This document shows positions 16,779 to 25,727 of a stretch of 64,000 nt of DNA, piece by piece; the first letter of the stretch is position 1; every line of letters starts with the position of its first letter. Below the pieces are notes generated by a model, which was not told the origin of the DNA, did not search any database, and saw only the letters and a list, made by a program, of their open reading frames with translations. Source of the DNA: Pseudomonas synxantha BG33R. Lineage in GTDB: Bacteria; Pseudomonadota; Gammaproteobacteria; Pseudomonadales; Pseudomonadaceae. Location: assembly GCF_000263715.2 (NCBI RefSeq), contig NZ_CM001514.1, forward strand, positions 1,722,936 through 1,786,935. Reading direction: 5' to 3'. Made by a program: the position numbers and the translations under genes.

Positions 16779-16818
16779 AAAAAAGCCTGCTGAACTCAAT
16801 GCTCAGCAGGCTTTTTTG
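16779..16818. terminator. Bidirectional terminator
   Basis: AAAAAAGCCTGCTGA, 9-nt loop, TCAGCAGGCTTTTTT: perfect stem flanked by A- and T-runs, placed between the convergent DUF3077-like and MFS genes. Confidence 0.92.
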
Positions 16819-16834
16819 CGCATCTCTAACCCGG

Positions 16835-18061
16835 TCAGGCAGGCTGCGCCACCAGGCTATTGCTGACCTTGCGCCCCAATACCAGCACGGTCGCAAACCC
16901 GAACCCCACCAACACCGTGGCCAGGCTCAACAACACCGAGCTGCCCATCTGGTCGACGATGCGCCCGCCAAAGAACGAGCCCAGGGCAATGATCACCTGA
17001 AACAGCGCCACAAACAGTGGCATGCCGCGTTCGACATCCTTGGGGGCCACGACAAACATCCAGATGCTGGCGCAAGCCGGGAAGGCGCCGAAGGCGAAAC
17101 CCCAGAGTGCGATCAGCATCGAGGCGCCTGTCAGGCCGGTGGCGAAGTAGGGGAACAGTGCGGTGCTGGTACCGATCATCAACGCAACCAGCAGCAGGGT
17201 GTGACGTACGCTGCGGTTGGCGGCGAAACCGGCAAAGATATTGCCCATTACCCCGGCCACACCGTAGAGCAGCAGCAATGAACCAATTGTCGGGCCGTCA
17301 AAGCCGGAGCTGTGTTTGAAGAAGGGGGCGACATAGGTATACGCAGCAAAGTGCGCCAGGCCGATCAGCAATACAGCGATCAAGCCGACTCGCGCCTGTG
17401 GGTTGATAAACAACGCGGGCAAGTCACGAATCTCAATGGCCTTTTCCGGCGTCAGTCGCGGTAGCAGGAAGATCTGCGCGAGCAGCACCGGAATGCCCAC
17501 CAACGCAGTAACCAGGAAGGTCATGCGCCAGCCCATCAGTCCACTGAGCCAGGTGCCGACGGGCACGCCCAGTACGGTGGCGAGCGTTACGCCCATCATG
17601 ATGATCGAGGTGGCTTTCGCAACCCCAACGCCTTTGGGCGCCAGCCGCCCGCTGAGGGCAATGGCCGTGGCCCAGAAGCCGCCGATGCTGATGCCGAGCA
17701 ATACACGGCCGAACAGCAGCAGGCTGAAATCGTTAGCTAAGGCCACCACCGAGTTGGCGATGATCATCACCAGTGTCAGGCCGATCAGCAGGTAGCGACG
17801 GTCCATGGCACCAATGCTGACCGACAGAAACGGCGCGGCGAGGGCGGCCATGATGCCGGGCAATGTGACCATCAACCCGGCGTGACCGGCACTGATGCCC
17901 AGGTCGCTGGCGACGTCGTTGAGTACGCCCACCGGCAGAAATTCACTGGTCACCAGGGCGAAGGCACCCACGGCGACCGAAAGAATCGCCAGCCACTGCT
18001 GTTTGACGCTTTGTTGATTATGTTCGGGAAGCCCGCTAGGGGCCTGGCTCGCGCTTGGCAT
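16835..18061 (-). CDS. MFS efflux transporter, NepI/YdhP-like (DHA1)
   Basis: A 408-residue, 12-helix major facilitator. Motifs: VTSEFLPVGVLNDVASDLG in the first helix, DRRYLLIG after helix 2 and the GRVLLGISIGGFWA block, all close to NepI (purine ribonucleoside efflux) and related sugar/drug exporters. The ATG at 18061 (MPSASQAPSG) is chosen; upstream in-frame codons would add an unlikely 27-residue leader. No linked regulator; substrate unknown. Confidence 0.8.
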   Translation of the reverse strand: MPSASQAPSGLPEHNQQSVKQQWLAILSVAVGAFALVTSEFLPVGVLNDVASDLGISAGHAGLMVTLPGIMAALAAPFLSVSIGAMDRRYLLIGLTLVMIIANSVVALANDFSLLLFGRVLLGISIGGFWATAIALSGRLAPKGVGVAKATSIIMMGVTLATVLGVPVGTWLSGLMGWRMTFLVTALVGIPVLLAQIFLLPRLTPEKAIEIRDLPALFINPQARVGLIAVLLIGLAHFAAYTYVAPFFKHSSGFDGPTIGSLLLLYGVAGVMGNIFAGFAANRSVRHTLLLVALMIGTSTALFPYFATGLTGASMLIALWGFAFGAFPACASIWMFVVAPKDVERGMPLFVALFQVIIALGSFFGGRIVDQMGSSVLLSLATVLVGFGFATVLVLGRKVSNSLVAQPA

Positions 18062-18223
18062 GGGATTGGGTTCCGGGAGGAATGTCGCCTGAAGCCAGGC
18101 GAGGAGGGAATTTGAAGCGATTATAGGAATCAGTGGCGGCAATCGTTCAGGCGCTCGTTTCGATAGTAATCATCAGTGCTATCGATGTGAGATTTAAAGA
18201 GCCTTGAATCTGCCGCACAAACG

Positions 18224-18257
18224 AAAAAGCCCGTCGCTGGGTCAACTCCGGGCTTTT
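18224..18257. terminator. Intrinsic terminator after the HigB/NadS pair
   Basis: AAAAAGCCCG, 14-nt loop, CCGGGCTTTT. Placed downstream of the minus-strand nadS-like gene (ends at 18300). Confidence 0.8.
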
Positions 18258-18299
18258 CCGGGTATGACGATGTTTAAGGCGCAGCGCTGGAGTCTTATT

Positions 18300-18587
18300 T
18301 TAGCTAGCCAACGCATTCAGTACATGGACTGGGTCATTATGGATAGCTTTCAACAATGCCTTTGCTGGTCCGGTAGGCTCACGACGACCCTGCTCCCAGT
18401 TCCGTAACGTGCCAAGTTGCACATCAATCAGCGCTGCGAATTTAGCCTGGGTTAGCCCTGTCGCCTTACGGATCTCTTTGACTCGCATTGAATCAACATG
18501 GAACTCACGAGAAGGTTCGCGTTCTCCGCGCAGGATCTCGTTCATCTCTTGAACGCTTTCCATCAGTTCATCAAAAAATCTGCTCAT
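18300..18587 (-). CDS. nadS: NadS/HigA-type HTH antitoxin
   Basis: A 95-residue protein with an N-terminal segment (FFDELMESVQEMNEILRGE) and an XRE helix-turn-helix at ~35-90 (RVKEIRKATGLTQAKFAALIDVQLGTLRNWEQGRR). The GTLRNWEQGRREPTGPAKALL ending is typical of the NadS group, antitoxins encoded after a RelE/HigB toxin. Only 2 bp separate it from the toxin stop. It should bind its own promoter. Confidence 0.87.
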   Translation of the reverse strand: MSRFFDELMESVQEMNEILRGEREPSREFHVDSMRVKEIRKATGLTQAKFAALIDVQLGTLRNWEQGRREPTGPAKALLKAIHNDPVHVLNALAS

Positions 18588-18589
18588 AG

Positions 18590-18904
18590 CTATCTCCAGT
18601 GCTCAATCGCAGCCTTCAGTGACTTGCGCTCTACGGCAGTCAAGTCCTGCTGTTCATTTTTGGGATAGATCATCAGTAAAACAATCTGTGATGCCGAGAC
18701 GAAATGGTAATAGATCACCCGCGCCCCGCCTCGTTTGCCATGGCCTTTGGCTGCTACTCGTATCTTGCGAACTCCACCCGTACCCTCAATCACATCGCCA
18801 GCAGAAGGGTTGACTACCAGCTCGTTCTGAAGAGCCATGTAGGCATCCTCGTCGATCAATTCTTTAACGCGACGGGTGAAGACTGACGTCTCTATGAAAA
18901 TCAT
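18590..18904 (-). CDS. higB: HigB/RelE-family toxin
   Basis: A 104-residue RelE-fold mRNA interferase candidate, first gene of a toxin-antitoxin pair (toxin first is the HigB order). Seen: FTRRVKELIDEDAYMALQNEL helix, the GGVRKIRVAAKGHGKRGGARVIYY core with basic residues, and the LLMIYPKNEQQDLT strand-helix with the usual Y-x-K-x-E end. Intact, so the pair is probably functional. Confidence 0.87.
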   Translation of the reverse strand: MIFIETSVFTRRVKELIDEDAYMALQNELVVNPSAGDVIEGTGGVRKIRVAAKGHGKRGGARVIYYHFVSASQIVLLMIYPKNEQQDLTAVERKSLKAAIEHWR

Positions 18905-19009
18905 CGCTAATGTACGCCATTGGCTTAGTTGGCTGCAATCCTAGCCGTGTGTGCTTCGACGTGCATTCAGTGAGTTGTAACTGCTTTTTGACACGCAGGA
19001 TGTGGTCAA

Positions 19010-19951
19010 TTATACGTCGGCCAACCGACCCAAAAGACTCTCAATAAACACCCCCTCCGCCCGGCTCATCTTCTGCTCCCGGTTCCACAACAGATGAATA
19101 TCCACATCCGCAATCCCCTCATCCGGCGGCAACCGCCACAGCAGCCCGTTCTTCACATCGTCCGCCACCACATGAATGGGCAAACACCCCAAGCCAAACC
19201 CGGCAATGACCAAACGCCGCACTTCTTCCAGGCTGGAAGATGACGCCACGATCCGTCCGCTGAACCCTTGCTGATCACGAAAAATCGTCAGCGGCGAGAG
19301 CATCCCGCCAATCTGGTCGCTGGTAAAACTCACGAAGTTTTCCGACTGCAAATCCCCCTCGGCCAGGTTTGTGCGCCCGAACAATGGGTGATGTTTTCCG
19401 CAAAAGAACGCGTAGCGCTGACGCAGAAACAGGTGCTGTTCCAGGCGCGGCTGAGGCCGACGATTGAGGCTCAACCCCAGGGTCGCGGTTTTTTCCAGCA
19501 GGGCGGCGACGATGTCGGAGCTGCGCATCACTTCGACTTCCAGATCGACCCGCGGATGTTCGCGATGAAAGCCTGCGAGAAAGTCATCGAAAGTGTCGGA
19601 ATTAATCCGGCTGATCATCAGCAAGCGCACTTTGCCGATCACTTCATCACCCGGCTTTTGCAGGGCGTTGCTCATTTGCGAAACCTGGCCGTACATCTCG
19701 CCGGCAATCGCGAAAATCTGTTCACCTGCCTCGGTGAGCACGAAGCGCGGGCCGCGACGTACGATGAGCTGGCAATCCAGCTGTTCCTCCAGGCGCTTGA
19801 GCGCCTGGCTGATGGCCGGTTGCGTCAGGTGCAGGCGGGCAGCAGCGCGGCTGATGCTCAGTTCCTGGCCGATCACGCGGAAGGTGCGCAGCAGGTTCCA
19901 GTCCAGGCGGTCGTTGAGCAGGGGGTGAATATCGCGGCGGGATTCGGACAT
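19010..19951 (-). CDS. LysR-type regulator of the carbamoylase cluster
   Basis: A 313-residue LysR protein: HTH at ~22-70 (LRTFRVIGQELSISRAAARLHLTQPAISQALKRLEEQL), then an effector domain. ATG 19951 (MSESRRDIHPLL) is preferred over a 31-residue longer frame. It is divergent from the MFS-amidohydrolase-deacetylase genes starting at 20109 (157 bp gap), so it most likely controls them. The gap has an AT-rich inverted stretch (ATTATAATCAAGATAAT region) fitting a LysR site. Confidence 0.87.
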   Translation of the reverse strand: MSESRRDIHPLLNDRLDWNLLRTFRVIGQELSISRAAARLHLTQPAISQALKRLEEQLDCQLIVRRGPRFVLTEAGEQIFAIAGEMYGQVSQMSNALQKPGDEVIGKVRLLMISRINSDTFDDFLAGFHREHPRVDLEVEVMRSSDIVAALLEKTATLGLSLNRRPQPRLEQHLFLRQRYAFFCGKHHPLFGRTNLAEGDLQSENFVSFTSDQIGGMLSPLTIFRDQQGFSGRIVASSSSLEEVRRLVIAGFGLGCLPIHVVADDVKNGLLWRLPPDEGIADVDIHLLWNREQKMSRAEGVFIESLLGRLADV

Positions 19952-20108
19952 GGTGTCGCTCGATAATAAGCAGTATTTATAATCAAGATAATAAATAGAA
20001 AATTGACTAATCATAGCCCCAGGCCGAAAAATCGGCCTCAACAAGCGCCATCAGAGCGCACCGGTTCGACCTTCTCCTGCCAAAAAAATAACCAAAGGAG
20101 CCAGCCCC

Positions 20109-21425
20109 ATGAAGCCTTCCGCTTCGCCGCAGCCTCGCCGTGCCGCGGCCGCCGCTTTTATCGGCACCATGATCGAGTGGTACGACTTTTACATCTATGC
20201 CACCGCTGCGGCGCTGGTGTTCGGTCAGCTGTTTTTCCCCTCCGACGATAAATTGTTCAGCACCATGGCTGCGTTCGGCACCTTCGCCGTGGGCTTCTTT
20301 GCGCGGCCGTTGGGCGGCATTGTGTTTGGCCATATCGGCGACCGCATCGGCCGCAAGAAATCCCTGGTGATTACCCTCGTCATGATGGGCGTGGTCACGG
20401 TGTGCATCGGCCTGTTGCCGACCTATGCACAGATCGGCGCCGCGGCACCGGTGCTGCTGATACTGCTGCGAGTGGTGCAGGGCATTGCGGTCGGCGGTGA
20501 GTGGGGCGGGGCGGTGTTGATGGCCGGAGAACATGCGCCAAAGGGGCGCCGTAACTTCTTTGCATCCTTCGCGCAATTGGGCAGCCCGGCCGGTTTGATT
20601 CTTTCCCTGCTGGCGTTCAGTGCGGTGACCCGCTTGCCGGAAGAAGACCTGCTCAGTTGGGGCTGGCGCCTGCCGTTCCTGGCCAGTGCCTTGCTGTTGG
20701 TGGTCGGCCTGGCGATTCGTCTGGGTGTAAATGAGTCGCCGCAGTTCCTCGAAGACAAGGCCCTGGCGGAAAAAGCGCGGGCGATCAAGAAGGACCAAGC
20801 CCCCGTGCTGGAAGTGCTGAAAACCGCCTGGCGCCCACTGTTGTTGTGCATTGGCGCCAACACATTGGGGATTGCCGGCGTGTATTTCACCAACACCTTC
20901 ATGATTGCCTACAGCACTCAACAACTGAACCTGCCGCGCTCGCTGATTCTGGAATGCCTGTTCGTCGTCGCCATTATTCAGTTCTGCGTTCAGCCACTGG
21001 CCGCGTGGGTGGCAGAGAAGGTCGGCGCTACACGGTTCCTGTGCGCCATGTGCGTACTGGCAATGGCCTCGCCGTATCCGATGTTCGTTCTGGTCAGCAG
21101 CGGCCAGGCGCCGTTGATCATCCTCGGCATAGCCCTCGCGGTGGTGTGCATGGCGTCGTTCTACGCCGTCATCGCAGGCTTTGTCAGCGGCCTGTTTGAA
21201 ACCCGTGTGCGCTACACCGCGATATCTCTGGCTTACCAGGTATGCGGCGCATTGGCCGGTGGCCTGACACCGTTGATCGGCACCTGGCTGGCCCATCAAT
21301 ACCTGGGCCAATGGTGGCCGATGGCAGTGTTTTACAGCGTGATCGCGGCGGTCTCGTTGGTGTGCGTGCTGGCCTTGTCCCGCCGCCACGCCACGGCTCA
21401 CCGCCTGGAAATGGCACACAGTTGA
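20109..21425 (+). CDS. MFS metabolite:proton symporter (MHS family)
   Basis: A 438-residue, 12-helix carrier of the metabolite:H+ symporter group (ShiA/KgtP/ProP relatives). Signatures: GTMIEWYDFYIYATAAALVFG in helix 1, GHIGDRIGRKKSLV after helix 2, and RVVQGIAVGGEWGGAVLMAGEHAP. The following gene, 11 bp away, is an N-carbamoyl amino acid hydrolase, so the substrate may be a ureido compound or related amino acid derivative (inference). Confidence 0.87.
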   Translation: MKPSASPQPRRAAAAAFIGTMIEWYDFYIYATAAALVFGQLFFPSDDKLFSTMAAFGTFAVGFFARPLGGIVFGHIGDRIGRKKSLVITLVMMGVVTVCIGLLPTYAQIGAAAPVLLILLRVVQGIAVGGEWGGAVLMAGEHAPKGRRNFFASFAQLGSPAGLILSLLAFSAVTRLPEEDLLSWGWRLPFLASALLLVVGLAIRLGVNESPQFLEDKALAEKARAIKKDQAPVLEVLKTAWRPLLLCIGANTLGIAGVYFTNTFMIAYSTQQLNLPRSLILECLFVVAIIQFCVQPLAAWVAEKVGATRFLCAMCVLAMASPYPMFVLVSSGQAPLIILGIALAVVCMASFYAVIAGFVSGLFETRVRYTAISLAYQVCGALAGGLTPLIGTWLAHQYLGQWWPMAVFYSVIAAVSLVCVLALSRRHATAHRLEMAHS

Positions 21426-21436
21426 GGGAGTCCGCA

Positions 21437-22669
21437 ATGTTGAAGATTAACGGCGAGCGCCTGTGGCGTAGCCTGATGGACATGGCCGAGATCGGCGCAA
21501 CCGCACGCGGTGGCAGCTGCCGCCTGGCGTTGAGCGCCGAAGACCAGGCCGGTCGTGAGCTGTTCAGTCACTGGTGTACAGCGGCTGGCCTGACGTTGAG
21601 CGTGGATGCCATTGGCAATCTGTTCGCCCGTCGTGCGGGTACCGACAATGACGCCGCTGCGGTGATGATCGGCAGCCATCTCGATACCCAGCCCGAAGGC
21701 GGGCGCTTCGATGGCGTGTACGGCGTATTGGCCGGACTCGAGGTGATCCGCAGCCTCGACGACCACGGCATCCAGACGCGCAAGCCCCTGGAAATTGCGG
21801 TGTGGACCAACGAAGAAGGCGCGCGTTTCACCCCGGCGATGCTGGGCTCGGCGGTGTTCACTGGTGCCCTCGCGCTGGACAAGGCGCTGGCGACCACCGA
21901 CGGTGATGGCGTCAGCGTGGCCGAGGCGTTGCGCACCACCGGTTATAACGGCGAGCGTGCATTGGGTGGGGCAGTGGATGCGTATTTCGAAGCGCATATC
22001 GAGCAAGGCCCGATCCTGGAAGACAACGCCAACAGTATCGGCGTGGTGACCGGCGGCCAGGCGATTCGCTGGCTCGATGTGCGTGTCGAAGGCATGGCTG
22101 CCCATGCGGGCACCACGCCGATGGCACTGCGCAAAGATGCGTTGTACGGCGCCGCAAAAATGATCCAGGCCCTGGAAAACCTCGCTGCCGATTTTGCCCC
22201 GTATGGCCTGACCACTGTGGGTGAATTGAGCATTGCCAAGTCGTCGCGCAACACCATTCCCGGTGTGCTCGACTTCACTGTGGATCTGCGCCATCACCGC
22301 GACGCCGATATCGACGCCATGGAGCAGCAAGTGCGCGCACGCCTGCAAGCGATTGCCGACAACCGTGGCCTCAGCGTGACTATCACACCGCACTGGATCA
22401 GCCCGGCCACGCCGTTCGATGCTGAGTGCGTGGCCTGTGTGCAAGCGTCGGTGGATGCTCTGGGCTACAGCCAGCAGACCATCATCAGCGGCGCTGGCCA
22501 CGATGCCATCCACCTGGCGCGCTATTGCCCGACTGCGATGATCTTCATCCCCTGTGTCGGTGGCCTGAGCCACAACGAAGCCGAAGACGTCTTGCCTGAA
22601 GACGTGCGCCAGGGCACCGATGTATTGCTCAACGCCGTGTTGAAACGCGCCGGCCAGGTTCATTTCTAA
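21437..22669 (+). CDS. M20-family N-carbamoyl-L-amino acid hydrolase / allantoate amidohydrolase
   Basis: A 410-residue binuclear-metal amidohydrolase. Metal ligands are visible in GSHLDTQPEGGRFDGVYGV (H and D), NEEGARFTP (E pair) and the EAHIEQGPILE stretch; the lid domain has GMAAHAGTTPM and a late H in AGHDAIHLA. The family cleaves carbamoyl groups from ureido acids (HyuC, AllC). Substrate not decided by sequence. Part of a MFS-HyuC-like-HDAC-like set under the LysR gene at 19010. Confidence 0.87.
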   Translation: MLKINGERLWRSLMDMAEIGATARGGSCRLALSAEDQAGRELFSHWCTAAGLTLSVDAIGNLFARRAGTDNDAAAVMIGSHLDTQPEGGRFDGVYGVLAGLEVIRSLDDHGIQTRKPLEIAVWTNEEGARFTPAMLGSAVFTGALALDKALATTDGDGVSVAEALRTTGYNGERALGGAVDAYFEAHIEQGPILEDNANSIGVVTGGQAIRWLDVRVEGMAAHAGTTPMALRKDALYGAAKMIQALENLAADFAPYGLTTVGELSIAKSSRNTIPGVLDFTVDLRHHRDADIDAMEQQVRARLQAIADNRGLSVTITPHWISPATPFDAECVACVQASVDALGYSQQTIISGAGHDAIHLARYCPTAMIFIPCVGGLSHNEAEDVLPEDVRQGTDVLLNAVLKRAGQVHF

Positions 22670-22687
22670 AGGCTGACGCCGTGCCCA

Positions 22688-22776
22688 TGTGGGAGCTGGC
22701 TTGCCTGCGATAGCGGTGACGCAGGCGGTACATTGTGCTCTGACCGTGCGCAATCGCAGGCAAGCCAGCTCCCGCA
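22688..22776. repeat. REPIN (two inverted REP arms)
   Basis: TGTGGGAGCTGGCTTGCCTGCGAT-type arm at 22688-22711 and its inverted copy at 22753-22776 (one mismatch), 41 bp apart. This is the paired REP form common in the P. fluorescens group. It sits between the hydrolase and deacetylase genes and could affect read-through. Confidence 0.9.
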
Positions 22777-22803
22777 GGTTCTGTGTTTATCCAGGAGCAT
22801 CCT

Positions 22804-23841
22804 ATGAATACGTTTTTCCATCCCGAACAACTGCTGCATCACCCACGCAGCTACTACTCTCGTGGCCAGATGCGCACGCCACAGGAGGTCCCCGAGCGTG
22901 CGCGCAACCTGCTGCTGGCTGCGCAAACCCTGGGCTTTGATATCCAGCAACCGAGCGACTACGGTATGGAACCGCTGCTCGCCGTGCACGGCGCTGCATA
23001 TCTGGATTTTCTCCAAGAAGCTCACCAGCGTTGGAAGGAAATCCCCGAAGACTGGGGCGACGAAGTCATGTCCAACATCTTCGTGCGCGAGCCCAACGCC
23101 CTGCGCGGTATTCTGGCCCAGGCGGCCCGTTACCTGGCCGATGGCAGCTGCCCGATCGGTGAACTGACCTGGCGCTCGGCGTATTGGTCAGCCCAAAGCG
23201 CCGTCGCCGCTGCCAAGGCGATTCTCGATGGCGCACCTGCCGCCTACGCCTTGTGCCGCCCGCCGGGTCATCACGCTCGCTTCGATGCGGCGGGCGGCTT
23301 CTGTTACATCAATAATGCGGCGGTGGCTGCGCAAGCGTTACGCCAAGGCTTCCAGCGCGTCGCGGTGCTCGATACCGACATGCATCACGGCCAAGGCATC
23401 CAGGAGATTTTCTACCAGCGCGATGACGTGCTCTACACGTCGATCCATGGCGATCCGACCAACTTCTATCCCGGGGTGGCGGGCTTTGCCGAAGAAAAAG
23501 GCGATGGCCCAGGCTTAGGGTTCAACCTCAACCTGCCCATGCCCCACGGTGCCAGCGAAGCGCTGTTTTTCGAAAAGCTGGAGCTGGCCCTGGCAGCGGT
23601 GAAGGACTTCTCGGCGGATGTGCTGGTGTTGTCACTGGGCTTTGATATTTACGAGTTGGACCCGCAAAGCAAGGTCGCGGTGACGCGGGAAGGCTTTGCG
23701 CGGCTGGGAGAGTGCATTCGAGGGCTGGGGTTACCGTGCCTGATCGTGCAGGAGGGGGGGTATCACCTGGAGACGCTGGACAGTAATGCGCAGGCGTTTT
23801 TCAGTGCGCCAGCGGCTTGGGAGAAACTATCAGTCGATTAA
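22804..23841 (+). CDS. Histone deacetylase-family amidohydrolase (acetylpolyamine amidohydrolase-like)
   Basis: A 345-residue zinc hydrolase of the arginase/deacetylase fold. Seen: RPPGHHA (catalytic histidines), GFCYINNAAVAA, DTDMHHGQGIQEIFY (metal D and H) and SLGFDIYELDP. Bacterial members such as AphA/AphB remove acetyl groups from acetylpolyamines. Its clustering with a carbamoylase and a carrier suggests degradation of a modified amine or amino acid. The REPIN upstream leaves a 134 bp gap, so it could be transcribed separately. Confidence 0.87.
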   Translation: MNTFFHPEQLLHHPRSYYSRGQMRTPQEVPERARNLLLAAQTLGFDIQQPSDYGMEPLLAVHGAAYLDFLQEAHQRWKEIPEDWGDEVMSNIFVREPNALRGILAQAARYLADGSCPIGELTWRSAYWSAQSAVAAAKAILDGAPAAYALCRPPGHHARFDAAGGFCYINNAAVAAQALRQGFQRVAVLDTDMHHGQGIQEIFYQRDDVLYTSIHGDPTNFYPGVAGFAEEKGDGPGLGFNLNLPMPHGASEALFFEKLELALAAVKDFSADVLVLSLGFDIYELDPQSKVAVTREGFARLGECIRGLGLPCLIVQEGGYHLETLDSNAQAFFSAPAAWEKLSVD

Positions 23842-23846
23842 GCGCT

Positions 23847-23880
23847 AAAGGCCTGCCGATCAGTTTTCAGCAGGCTTTTC
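23847..23880. terminator. Terminator at the convergent deacetylase/parE ends
   Basis: GCCTGC (23851-23856), loop, GCAGGC (23870-23875) and TTTTC. It overlaps the last codons of the minus-strand parE gene. Confidence 0.75.
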
Positions 23881-24213
23881 ATCTATCAATGAGCAGTCGT
23901 TCCCCTCACCCTGGAACAGCGCCGTGTAGTTTTGCCCGCCATAAAATACCCCCACTATCGACACCGTTTCGCAATCAGGCCTCACCCTGAACGCGATGAT
24001 GGTGCTGCGACGATAGTGCGTGATGCGTAAGCCTGTAAGCAGGTCGTCACGGCGCGCGCCACGCAAGGGGAACAGGGCGAGGCTTTCACAGTAGCTGACG
24101 AGATTGTCGATAAAGCGCGTCGCTACCAAGGGGGAGCCGGCATCGCAGATGTAATCCTCAAGGGCATCGAGTTGCGTCAGGACTTCAGGCGAAAAAACCA
24201 CCGAGTAGCTCAC
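23860..24213 (-). CDS. parE: ParE/RelE-family toxin
   Basis: A 117-residue RelE/ParE-superfamily protein: MSYSVVFSPEVLTQLDALEDYI, then FPLRGARRDDLLTGLRITHYRRSTIIAFRV, a pattern typical of ParE (DNA gyrase poison). It begins within the parD stop region (4 bp ATGA overlap), the usual antitoxin-first order. The C-terminal ~20 residues are longer than many ParE proteins. Confidence 0.87.
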   Translation of the reverse strand: MSYSVVFSPEVLTQLDALEDYICDAGSPLVATRFIDNLVSYCESLALFPLRGARRDDLLTGLRITHYRRSTIIAFRVRPDCETVSIVGVFYGGQNYTALFQGEGNDCSLIDEKPAEN

Positions 24214-24491
24214 GCGTTCCCGGTGCCTTTGCGCTGACGCCTGGCTGCCATATGCTCGCGAACCTGTTCTGCAGATAACCCGCGCGCAGGTTGTGCCTCA
24301 AGAGCGGTCGCTGCCGGGATGACTTCGTCCCTCAGCCAGTCTTCCATGGCACGGTCACGTGCCAGCAGCACCCGCAATCCGTCGCGAATCACTTCGCTTT
24401 CGCTGGCATATTCGCCGGCAGCCACCTTGGCTTTGACCAGGGCCGCCATTTCAAGGGGCAAGGTGATGCTCATTTGCTGGGTTGAGCGCAT
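24210..24491 (-). CDS. parD: ParD-type antitoxin
   Basis: A 93-residue antitoxin with an N-terminal ribbon-helix-helix (MSITLPLEMAALVKAKVAAGEYASESEVIRDGLRVL), the SESEVIRDGL motif being diagnostic of ParD/CopG. The C-terminal half is the flexible toxin-binding part. The start is uncertain: ATG 24491 or ATG 24473 (MSITLP), neither with a strong ribosome site. The pair is divergent from a LysR gene. Confidence 0.87.
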   Translation of the reverse strand: MRSTQQMSITLPLEMAALVKAKVAAGEYASESEVIRDGLRVLLARDRAMEDWLRDEVIPAATALEAQPARGLSAEQVREHMAARRQRKGTGNA

Positions 24492-24824
24492 TGGGATGTC
24501 CGCCAGAAGTGAGTAGGATTCAATCCTACTTGACCATTGGCGCGATGCAACAAGCAACTGATCAATGCCGATATCCGGCGTCTCGTCGTCCATCCAGAAG
24601 GGGTAGGTTTGCATAAGTTGCTGCGTCTCCAGTTGTGTGGTCCAGGCCGCAAGTATTGACCCGTTTTGACGATCGCGTGGCCGCAGGTAGCCGATAAGCT
24701 GCTGAAATGTATGACTTGATATCTGTAACAGGATTATCTCGATAAAGCCGCCCCGGCTCGCATGGCATCCCATCGACTCCCATACGATAATGCTCGTCAC
24801 CCCGACCACTTTGGCCCGCCTCCC

Positions 24825-25727
24825 GTGATCATCAATTTCGACCTCAACGACCTCCAAGCCTTCCGCGCCGTGGTAGACAAGGGCAGTTTCCGTGGCGCCG
24901 CCGAGGCCATCCGTATCTCGCAGCCGGCCCTCAGCCGACGCATCGAGAAGCTTGAATCCGCCCTGGATGTAAAGCTGTTCGAACGCACCACACGGCGGGT
25001 CAGTCTGACCATGGTCGGTCGTGCCTTCTTGCCCCAGGTGGAGCGAATGCTCGACGATCTTGACATCGCCTTGATGGGCATCAGCAACGTCGCGTCCACC
25101 CGCATGGGCAACGTCACCATCGCCTGTGTGCCGTCTACCGCGTATTACTTCATGCCCCACGTGATCTCCGAATTCCACAAGCTGTATCCGAAGATTCGCC
25201 TGCGGGTGCTCGATGCCAGTGCTGGTGAAGTGAGCAATGCGGTGGCAAGCGGTGAAGCGGATTTCGGCGTGAGCTTCAGCGGTAGCCTGGCCGACGAGGT
25301 CGAGTTCGAGCTGTTGCTGCAGGAGCGTTATGTGCTTGCCTGTCGGCGTGACCATCCGTTGGCCATGCGTGAGAGCGTGACCTGGACCGAAGCCTATGAA
25401 CACGACTACATAAGCGTGGACAAAACCTCGGGCAACCGCTTCCTGCTCGACCAGGCGCTGCGTGGCGTGCGGGTGAAAAAGCCGAGTATCTGCGAGACCC
25501 ACCACGTGACCACCATGATCGGGCTGGTGGAGGCGGGGCTGGGCGTGGCGATGGTGCCGTCGATTGCGATGCCGGCGTGCGAGCACCCGATTCTGGTGAG
25601 TGTGCCGCTGGTAGAGCCGCAGGTGATGCGCAATGTGGGCTTGATCAAGCGCCGCGGGCGGACACTGCCGCCCGCGGCGCTGGAGTTGGAGCGATTGGTG
25701 CGGGAGATGCCGTTTCGGTCAGCGTGA
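24825..25727 (+). CDS. LysR-type regulator
   Basis: A ~300-residue LysR protein with HTH FDLNDLQAFRAVVDKGSFRGAAEAIRISQPALSRRIEKLE and a full effector domain. The GTG at 24825 places the HTH at the usual distance from the start; an ATG at 24762 in the same frame is the alternative and adds 21 residues. Convergent with the ModA-like gene, their 3' ends overlapping by 9 bp, which makes this regulator's target unclear; it could act on the MFS/ModA-like pair or elsewhere. Confidence 0.82.
   Translation: MIINFDLNDLQAFRAVVDKGSFRGAAEAIRISQPALSRRIEKLESALDVKLFERTTRRVSLTMVGRAFLPQVERMLDDLDIALMGISNVASTRMGNVTIACVPSTAYYFMPHVISEFHKLYPKIRLRVLDASAGEVSNAVASGEADFGVSFSGSLADEVEFELLLQERYVLACRRDHPLAMRESVTWTEAYEHDYISVDKTSGNRFLLDQALRGVRVKKPSICETHHVTTMIGLVEAGLGVAMVPSIAMPACEHPILVSVPLVEPQVMRNVGLIKRRGRTLPPAALELERLVREMPFRSA

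Noticed and set aside
20007..21437. Long minus-strand frame across the MHS transporter gene
   Set aside because: Antisense shadow; His/Gln/Arg-rich translation without any domain.
22670..22803. Inverted repeat between the hydrolase and deacetylase genes as a CRISPR or small RNA
   Set aside because: Sequence matches the REP/REPIN arms found elsewhere in the window.
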